Below are positions 56,056 through 64,000 of a DNA stretch of 64,000 nt, piece by piece (within the stretch, counting starts at the first letter, position 1; each line of letters begins with the position of its first letter). The translations under genes and the position numbers were made by a program. Origin of the DNA: Isoetes taiwanensis. Taxonomy: Eukaryota; Streptophyta; Lycopodiopsida; Isoetales; Isoetaceae. The notes under the pieces are model-generated. The model saw only the letters and a program-made list of their open reading frames with translations. It made no database searches and was not told the DNA's origin. The DNA lies in contig JAJEKV010000023.1 in NCBI GenBank assembly GCA_021234155.1, positions 3,987,638 to 4,051,637 of the forward strand, given 5' to 3'.

Positions 56056-56075
56056 ACATTCATGAGATAAGAGCA

Positions 56076-57160
56076 TTGCTTGGCGGGAGCAGCAACAGGA
56101 GGGACAGACCCGGAATGTGCAACTGTCAGAAACCCCAGTCGGTCGAACAGTTCAGCCAAGGAAGAGAAGCCAGAGAAGGAGATCACCTAGCACGGAGTCC
56201 TCCGACTCTAGTTCAGATTCTGATTCCGGATCGGAAGAGCGGTGGAGGAAGAGAGGCGATCCGGGAGGTCCAAACCATGATAGGGGCGACACAATCGACC
56301 ATCTCGAAGAAGGTCGACTTCGGCCTCAAAGAATGTATGGAAAGCAAGAAAGCTAGAGCAATTTTCAGGGATAGCGGTGTCTGAAATGGAAGCGAAACAT
56401 GCTTGGATGAGATGAGGGAGTATGGAAATGCCTATGGCATGAAGTACAAGGACAAAGGCGAGTAGCTCAACCAACCCGAAGGGAAAGGCCGGGATTTGGT
56501 GGAAGGGCTACGCCAAAGCACATGGACTAAGCAGGGGCGATTGCGAGGTTCAAGGCGTTTGCTAAAGGCATTCAAAGCGTCATTATGTGCCAAGAGAACA
56601 CAAGTGTCACATGATGCGGTAGGTTTTAGGTTGCAGCGTTAGGGCAATAAATCACCAGAAGTACAACGGAATAATTCATGAGATTAAGGCTCTATGTGCG
56701 AAGTTGAGTGAAAGGCACGCAGGGAGGGTTACATTGAAGGATTGAACGAGGAGATCCTAAGCTAGTAAGAGCAATAAACCTAGGGGCGGTGTCGGCGAGT
56801 CCAAAGCAGTCGCCTTGCAAGGTACGGACCCCAAGAACATGCACCAAGGCAGCTGATATTACGGGATAAGGAAAGGGCCGGGGAAGTTATAGCCCGAGAG
56901 CAGCAAGTCCAAGCAGCGGGCGTGCCTCAATACAATGCTAATTATGGGAGCGGGGCAATGCAAGCAAAGGGCAAAGCGGGATAAGAAACAAGTGACCTTC
57001 AAAGAGCAAGGAGGGGTTCCAATTACTCAAAGGCGTTGAAACAATTTTTGCAATCCATTCTCAAAGAAAAGAAGTAGGAGTGCATAAAGCATTTGTGCTT
57101 TAGGTGTTTCCAGCCAGGGCATAGGACAAACAATTGCCCCTTGGTGATGAACGCGGCATT
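56076..57160 (+). pseudogene. Copy III gag
   Basis: Basic/Ser-rich linker QPRKRSQRRRSPSTESSDSS then SDSDSGSEE. A broken capsid region follows (YGNAYGMKYKDKG, then WWKGYAKAH in another frame near 56505, and HYVPRE near 56585). A zinc knuckle CFRCFQPGHRTNNC lies at 57096-57137. It is nearly identical in plan to copy II gag, with multiple frameshifts. Confidence 0.82.
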
Positions 57161-57870
57161 ATGGGAGACACCCACGGATGCTGGTGAGGACAATGCACCA
57201 GACTATATCCAAGGTGAGTGCCATATTTTTGCCGCGATTGACACCGAATGCCGAAGCCAAGATCAAGTCATTTCAACAACCGAGAAGGCTAAGTCCAAGT
57301 CTTTCATAGTGTTGATAGATACGGGGAGCACCCATAATTTTGCTTCTCCAAGAATGGTATAGATGTTGAAGCTGAAGCCTTTGAAGTCCAAGCCTAGACT
57401 AGTTGTCTTGGCTAGTAGAGCAGCCCGGCACACAGCATGGAAGAGGATCAACTTCAACGTAGACTTGCCAGGTATCAATGTTGCATTGGGGGCCAGAAGT
57501 GATGAACATCGGCAAGTACGACTTGATCATAGGCATGGAATACCTTGGACCAGCGGAGAGGGTAATTGATTGTGTGGAAGCGGAAAGTAACCTTAACAAC
57601 GCCCGGCAAGGTCATTGAGATAACAGTAAAGAAGTCACCCCAATCATGCAATGCATGTCTAGTGAGAAGTTACTTAAATACATAAGGAAGGAGCAAGTGG
57701 CTTATCTCCTTAAACTTGAGGTCAACGACCAAGAGTCGGAGAAGAAGAAAGAGGCCAAAACATTGAGCAAGCTCCCAAAGCCTATAGCAAAGTTGGTGAA
57801 GGAATTCCATGACTTGTTTCCGATGAGATTAAGCGACTTCCACCCTCTGAGAGGAGTCGAAAAGAAATAG
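57161..57870 (+). pseudogene. Copy III protease
   Basis: Open frame to 57362 with FIVLIDTGSTHNFASPRMV, an intact D-T-G active site, interrupted by TAG at 57360. The next frame continues LKPLKSKPRLVVLASRAARH and FNVDLPGI. A frame at 57646-57870 (MQCMSSEKLLKYIRKEQVAY, then LLKLEV) leads toward RT. Confidence 0.82.
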
Positions 57871-59100
57871 CACTTGAGCTAGGGACTAAGCCAACAAGCG
57901 GGGCCCCCTACGAATCGTCACCCAAGAGTTGACGGAATTGAAGAAGCAACTAGGAATTGCTAGAGCTAGGGTTCATAAGACCTAGTGCCTCTCCTTTTGG
58001 GCGCCTATCCTTTTGTAAAGAAGAAGGATGGAAGCCTTAGGATGTGCATTGACTATCGATCAATTGAATAAGCACACCATAAAAAAACAAGCATGCTTTG
58101 CCTAGATCAGGATGATCTAATGGACCAATTATAAGGAGGGAAGATCTTTCCAAGATAGATCGAGGATCGGTATCACCCAAATCAGGATCAAAAGAAGAGG
58201 ACATCTATAAATCGCCTTCTCGAATGAGATCTGACGGACATTATGAGTTCACGGTGATGCCATTTTGGATTGTCTAATGTTCCAAAGAACATTATGAGGC
58301 CCATGAGCGATGTGTTCCGTGAATTCCTAGACTCTTTCATCATAGTTTTCTTTTGATGATATTCTAGTTTACAGCAAGTCCCTAGGAGGAGCATGCCCAA
58401 CACTTAAGAAAGGTGCTTGAAAAGTTAAGAAGGCATCAACTTTGCTTTGCGGCTATCCAAGTGCCACTTCACAACGTAAAGGGTGGACTATTGGGGCATA
58501 TGATCCGCGGCCGGGGATTTCCCGGACCTCGCCAAGATCGGGCGAGTTGATTGATTGGCGGCACTGAAGAACACACATGAAGTGAGAAGCGCACTCGGCC
58601 TAGCGTGATATTACGGTGAAATTCGTGAAGAACTTTGCAAAAGTAGCGTAGCCAAAGGACCTCACCAAAGCGGGAAAGATAAAGGATTGGGCAAGTCATT
58701 GGCAAAAGAAGGCCCATACAAAGATTTGAGACCTTGAAAGAAGTTTTGACAATGGGCGATCCTAATATTGCCGCACCCGCCCAAAGATAAGCTTGTGGCT
58801 GACAGACGCCAGCAGATAGCAATGTGCAGGCCCTCATGCATGAGGAAAGGGTAGTGGCCTAAAGGCAGAGCAACGCTACCCGACGATGATCGAGCTTCGG
58901 CTATAGTAAGAGCTTTAAGAATTTGGAGGCACTATCTGTTGGGAAGAAGGTTCGGTAGATAACGGATCATCAAAGCTCAATATATTTTTTACACAACCAC
59001 TTCTCAATTTGAGACAAAGGAGGTGGATGGAATTCCTCGAAGAATATGACGAGATAATTCATAAGCCGGCAAGCTCAGCGTAGTTCGGATCATCGCTTAG
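57871..59100 (+). pseudogene. Copy III reverse transcriptase and RNase H
   Basis: Decayed RT blocks: PSASPFG and KKKDGSLRMCIDYRS near 57985-58055, then FGLSNVPKN near 58268. SFIIVFFDDILVYSKS-type sequence near 58335-58380 carries the DD pair with a local shift. RNase H is represented by WRHYLLGRRF near 58925-58955 and a DHQS-LKYIF-type block near 58965. Stops in every frame. Confidence 0.75.
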
Positions 59101-60665
59101 GAAGCCATTGAAGACGAGGACGCACTCTAATGCCATATCAACGCTTACAAGTGAGTATGGCAAGAAGATCGAAGAAATCTTGCCAACGGATCCCCGACTT
59201 TAAAGAAGTTTGGGCAAGTCTTTGTAAGGAGGTCAAGAATGATCTGAAAGGGAAATGTTCTCAGCACTATAAGAAGGAGGGTAACTTGCTATACCATAAA
59301 AACAAATTGTGTGTACCAGAATCTTGTGAGTAAGGAAGCTAATCCTCCATGATACACACAATAGTCCCATAGCGGGGCATGCGGGGTTTATGAAGACATA
59401 CTTCAAGATTAGAAGCGGCTACTACCGGCCCGCATGAAGAAGAAGATAACAAGGTACATCCGTGAGTGCCAGATATGCCAGTAAACAAAGGCGGCGAGCA
59501 ACTCGAATCCCGGAGCCTTGGAGCCGTTGTGCGTGTCAAATGCTAAGTGGAAAGTCATAAGCATGGACTTTATTACAGGCTTCCAAGAACGGCAGAAGAG
59601 CAAGGATGCCTCCGATGGTATGGTGGGTGGTCGATAAGTTGTCAAAGATGGCACACTTTGTGCCATGCGGGACAACAGAACCGACGATTGGATACCTTGC
59701 GTTCCTATTTACTAAAAGGAGATTTTTAGACTCCAAAGATGCCGAGGGAGATAATCTTGATATAGGGACTCTAAATTCATGGAGTGTTTTTTAAGGGGAC
59801 CTATTCACCACCATCCGAAGAAGCTCTCCATGAACCGCGGCATATCATCATCCGCAAACGGATGGTCAGGCGGGGCCAACCAATAGGATCATCGAAGATA
59901 TGTTAAGAAGCTATGTTTGGAACAAGCAATCTAAGTGGGATGATTTCATCCACTTAGTAGGAGTTCGCCTAGCGATTAAGCAGGAGGTCATTGCGGATGT
60001 CTCCTTTTATGATCAATTATGGGTATCGTTGTCTTACCCGATGGCATTTGGCACAATCCGATTGTCCAAGGTAGAAGTCTCCCAACAAATGCTTTGGAGA
60101 TGCAAGAGTTGGTGAAGGAAGTAAGAGGATACCTCATAGCGGTGAAGAAGTAGACAGAAAAGCATCACCAGATAAGCATAGGACGATGTAAGGGAATTTC
60201 AAGTGGGACAAGGTGTGGTTGAAGATCAAGGTGAAGCGGGCCAAGCTCAGCATTGGAAATTGTAAGAAGCTTGCTCCAAGATGGGCTGGACCTTTCGGGA
60301 TAACCAAAAGAGTAGGTACCCAATCCTACAAGTTGGACCTACCAACACATCTCAAAATCCATAGGGTATTCCATGTAAGTCTCCTAAAGAGGCACACTCC
60401 TAATCCAGGAGGAAGTATTGAGACAATTGAGTTACTTGACGGAAATGACCACTGAGCTTTGAATCGTCCCCGAGGTTCTTCTTTGGATGTGGCTTATAAG
60501 AAGACAAGAAGATCCAAATTCTCCAATACAGCAATGAAATGGGACGATCACCGGAAGACGCCATGGGTACTACAATCAGTCCGGAGAAGCCCGATTACCC
60601 CAATTCATGGAGCAATGCAGGGTCGGCTCATCACCAAAAGTAGTCGATTATCGACTGATGGGTGA
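59101..60665 (+). pseudogene. Copy III integrase with chromodomain remnant
   Basis: IPDFKEVWASLCKEV and HYKKEGNLLYHKNKLCVPES lie before the zinc-binding part. Core MDFITGF-type start near 59560, then WVVDKLSKMAHFVPCGT at 59620-59680. YHPQTDGQAG-TNRIIEDM is near 59850-59905, with the Glu position reading Gly. The C-terminal domain is open at 60213-60455: KLAPRWAGPFGITKRVGTQS then YKLDLPTHLKIHRVFHVSLL, KRH. After a stop, YKKTRRSKFSNT and MKWDDHRKTPW (60490-60570) match the chromodomain start seen in copy I. Confidence 0.85.
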
Positions 60666-60689
60666 GTGGAAGGTAGATTAAAAGTCTAC

Positions 60690-61384
60690 TTCCGCCCCAC
60701 GAAAAGTAGACGCGACCTTGAGAGATAAGAGGTCATTCGGTATGCATTGATAGAAAGCACCTCTAGTAAATGCCTACTACGGGAGGACTCTATCCTTCAC
60801 GCCCAACACGCCAAGGACACTATCCTCCACGCCAAAGGCAACTAAAGGTGTAAAGGCATCGTGAGCATCCTAGGCATGATAGGCGTTGTCTTCACGGCCA
60901 ATGATGGAAGAAACATAATCTTCCCACGCCGGAGATATGCCTTGCATTCATGTAATTGTATTTAATGGGTGGTTCCCCTAACAACCAACATTATATTAAT
61001 TAAATGTGTACTAACATAGTGTTGGACCTGCGGGCCAATAGCGTGTCTAGAAGGCGGGGAAGGTCACCTACTACTTGACTTTGTGCAACACATAATTTTG
61101 TCATGATGTGTTGCAAGAGAACGATGTGGAACCTTAAGTAGGAAATTTTGGAACTATGTTTATAATAATGGTATAAGCCATAAAATTTTTGTGCATAATA
61201 GATGATGAAGTAAAGGGCCCTTAAGAGCCTCTCACCATAGTACAATAATTACCATGTTACGATAAATTAAAATATTACCTTGAGGTAATTGAATTATAGA
61301 ATTGCATATATATGAATGTGAGTCAGGGATATCTGAGTTTCCAAGGTGGGGAGGCGCGTTATCTTTGAGGGCGGCATCAAGTCA
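60690..61384 (+). other. 3' non-coding region of copy III
   Basis: It includes short ttcacgcc-type repeats at 60796-60860, each followed by a-acgcca. No gene recognised. It runs to the purine tract at 61387. Confidence 0.5.
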
Positions 61385-61560
61385 AAGGTGGGAAGAATGT
61401 GGCGTTCCGATAATATCACGATCCGAATCGTATATTATACTACCGACGTCCTGCGTACATCACAAATGACATGTACTTGGAGGTCAGAAAAGGTTGCACC
61501 TAAGGGCAAGAGCTGCACCTAGGGGGGCAACCTCGAATATTGTGCATGTTTATTAACATT

Positions 61561-64000
61561 AACAGTGTTGGGACATCAATCAAAGTGCATTAGAATACTT
61601 TTAGCTATAGATATTTTTTTTTAGCTATAGGCATTTTTTAGTAATTGTGCGTGTCTCTCTTATGTTGGATTATTGAACCTATTGCAAAAAACTAGTAGAC
61701 TCATGAGAGCATTTACCTCAAATATGATGTCTCCTTGTATGCATCCATCCCAAATGGAAGTCTCATTAAGTTTTTGGTTTAAATGGGCATATGAGAAGCT
61801 ACACATCTGATTTCATTGTATAAGTATGAAAGCTTGCTAGGGTTGATTAAACCATGAATATTAAACACACACATACATGCAAGAACTTTTGCTCCTTGTG
61901 TCCACTTTCATTGCTCAATCTAAAGCGTAGAAATATGTGAGATATGCAGAGCGTATTCTCACCATATAGCATTTCTCTCACCATATAACGTTTGTGACAA
62001 GATGGCTGGGTCAATCTTGACCTTTTTTTATGTTTGGTTCAATTATAGGAAGTTTGTTATGATAGCGGGGTAACTTCAAAATTGTTCGACTCTGAAAGTT
62101 GGATCGCATTCTTTACTTCTATGCTTGTTTTTGTTATAATTTGATTTTGTAGAGATACCATTTATTTGTCGCTAAAGTGTGAGTGTAATTTTTTGTGGTT
62201 TTTGTCATTTGGGCAAAATGGCTTTTTTCCGACGAATAATAATATTATATGCAACAAAATAGATAATAACATTGGCAAATTGCCTAAAAAGTAAAATAAA
62301 TGCAAACAAATAATATTAATAGATTGGGTACTCAATCAAGCTTACTATAATAGTGCCATAATATACTAATAGTAGATGAAACACAAATAACATTTATCCA
62401 CTACAATAATACCCTAAGCTAGAATAACATCCGACGACGAATCTGGAAACATTGGTTGTATGTCAGTAGATCAGCCAAAAGGATCCCTCCCAAGCACCTT
62501 AGTGTATATATGTAGAACAAGTGCTTGCAAGGAACAAATTGCTTTTGTTGCTCCAATGCATGAAATCCGGGACCGGTCTTGGTGGTTCACGTTTTATGCT
62601 AACTTAATACACTTTACCTTCTCTTTGGATTGTGTAGTTGACATGCCTCCTTTGAATTAATTGCTTTCCTGCCACATCATGCGACCACCATATCTTTATT
62701 TTGCTCAAAACTACCATCCCAAATTTGGTCAACTCGTTCCTTTTATTCACGTCTTCCATCCCTTGTCATGCGGACACTTTCGGAAACTTCATTCGTGATG
62801 TTTCCCGAACCGCACTACCAAGCAGGTGAATGAATGGGTTGCATGTGAATCCCATCTAACCGGTATCCTTTGTTCACCAAGAACTCTATTTCATCCTCGT
62901 CGGTTGCTTCCTCTTGCAACCGGCCATAGTTGTGGTCTTAGAGGTGGGTGCAAATGAGCCTTATCTGGGTACCATGTGCACTTCACATTATCTCGGACAA
63001 AACCAAACTAATTGTTCCCAGTGATCCCCCCCAATGTATCGATTCCATAGAAGCTAGGTGATGCAGTTGAAGACAATCCGTGTTAATTTTCTTATTACAT
63101 TTCCTTCCATTTTCAGATGTCATTCCACGACATTTTACTTGATCGCCAGCAGTTGTTCTTGATAAGCGCAAAAAGTGTTGTGAACATCTCTCCACCACGA
63201 TCAAGATGTAGCAAAGAAACAGATTCGACCACCGGATCGCCGAAGCAACTCTTGGAACATTATGTGCTTGCTTATCACGGGAGCGTCGTTCGAGAACCCC
63301 GTGTCAAGTTCCCATCATTTGAGACTGCTTTTTTGCTTCTTGGATATAGTTTGCCTCGAAAAAGAAATATATTGATGCATTGCCATTCATACGCAACAAT
63401 GGGCTAAAGGGCGTGGAGGAGACCTCTATGTACTTTCGACCAAAGGAAATCATAACAGGAAAGGAGGTTTATCTCGAATGGGAAATTCAGAATTGTCCTT
63501 GGTGGATTGATTTCCGCCGAGGCAAATTTCCGTGAAGAAGAAGGGGCGTTGTTTAAAGAGATGACCGATGGTAGGTTGTCGTGATTGATGTTGATATTGA
63601 TCTTTGGATGATGGTAATCTTGGCGTCAAAAAGCTTGCATTACCAAGATTCAAAAAAGAAGTTAAGAAGAACATTGTGAGTGAGACTACTTCCATGGATC
63701 ACGGGTTCTAGTGCGTGAGGAGACACAAATCTAGGAAAATAAGGATTGTGGTATCCAACAAGTTGAACGAAGGTATGCTAATGTTTCTCTGTCATTGATT
63801 TGTCTTGATGTTTTTTGGACATTGCTGCCACAATGAACTCTACTCAAGAGTCCATATTTAAGTCCATTAGGAGAATTTGAAGGAAAGTGGCAATGGAAAA
63901 CCATACATACGGGGAGAAACAAAGTGGGCCCGAAATTGGGGGCCGATGTCAGATTATTGGACTTCCACAAAAAAAAAACCCACGATGGGTCACTTGGTAG
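61561..64000. other. Unassigned right flank
   Basis: 61561-62430 is AT-rich with no gene seen. From 62440 to the end, broken frames occur on both strands. On the minus strand, 63204-62983 (ENGRKCNKKINTDCLQLHHL, IHWGGSLGTISLVL) followed leftward by EIEFLVNKGYRLDGIHMQP in shifted frame looks like decayed coding sequence. On the plus strand, 63117-63407 is open (SCSKETDS-like, VREPRVKFPSFETAFLLLGY). I cannot assign either; a decayed DNA transposon is possible. Confidence 0.35.

Larger units (their letters stand above)
56060..61560 (+). mobile_element. Chromodomain Ty3/gypsy copy III, 3' part
   Basis: Plus-strand order: gag (5' end cut), protease, RT, RNase H, integrase, chromodomain remnant, 0.7 kb 3' region, purine tract ggtgggaagaa (61387-61397), and the start of a 3' LTR at 61398 (tgtggcgttcc, compare TGTGACGGTCC of copy I). 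The LTR fades by about 61560. The H3-like region is not present because the 5' end is missing. Confidence 0.82.

Noticed and set aside
1-64000. CRISPR arrays, bacterial operons, rRNA or tRNA genes
   Set aside because: None seen. Repeats lack CRISPR spacing, and the only tRNA-related segments are primer binding sites.

Overview
The window is transposon-dense DNA from a land plant nuclear genome. The evidence is Ty3/gypsy elements with plant-type LTRs and primer sites, a PIF/Harbinger transposase, LINE tails, and a plant AMT2-type ammonium transporter fragment. I cannot fix the species or clade. No intact single-copy host gene is visible. Almost everything recognisable is a mobile element or a relic of one.

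Layout. (1) Positions 1-2097 and 17426-20414 hold pieces of a decayed PIF/Harbinger element: the transposase C-terminal half at 754-1638 and a candidate Myb-like partner near 19.2-20.2 kb, with an AMT2 fragment between them. A 15.3 kb minus-strand Ty3/gypsy element lies between the pieces (LTRs 2103-2702 and 16828-17420, target duplication GAGGC). That element carries gag, protease, RT, RNase H and integrase. It also has a long extra ORF after integrase and a small plus-strand ORF with its own TATA box. Its integrase is split by a young 4.3 kb non-autonomous LTR element (447-bp LTRs differing at 4 positions, target duplication ATAAT). (2) Positions 20.4-22.75 kb hold a LINE fragment and a solo LTR related to the first gypsy element. 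(3) From about 22.75 kb to 61.5 kb lie at least four copies (I-IV), plus an older fragment, of one chromodomain Ty3/gypsy family with 1.64 kb LTRs. Copy I (23366-36274, target duplication TTGAA) is inserted into an older copy of its own family. Copies I and II are on the minus strand. Copy IV is a 5' part on the minus strand. Copy III is a 3' part on the plus strand. (4) A 7.07 kb terminal-inverted-repeat DNA transposon (45544-52609) separates copies II and IV. It encodes a spliced transposase-like gene on the plus strand and, convergently, a gene with an FCP1/NLI-interacting-factor (HAD phosphatase) domain.

The most unusual system is in the chromodomain gypsy family. In all three copies that retain the region between the 5' LTR and gag (I, II and IV) there is a histone H3-like ORF at the same place and in the same orientation. 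Its start matches the H3 amino terminus (MARTK), followed by a long charged extension and an H3 histone fold ending in an HAKRVT-MPKD block. A TATA-like box lies about 95-110 bp upstream of the ATG in each copy. Copies I and II show a second unidentified ORF between the histone ORF and gag, with its own TATA box, and the corresponding TATA box is kept in copy IV. A retrotransposon carrying a chromodomain integrase and its own histone H3 variant is, to my knowledge, not described. The H3 resemblance is read directly from the sequence; any function is inference.

Most coding regions are broken by frameshifts and stops, so element genes are listed as pseudogenes unless an open frame is clear.
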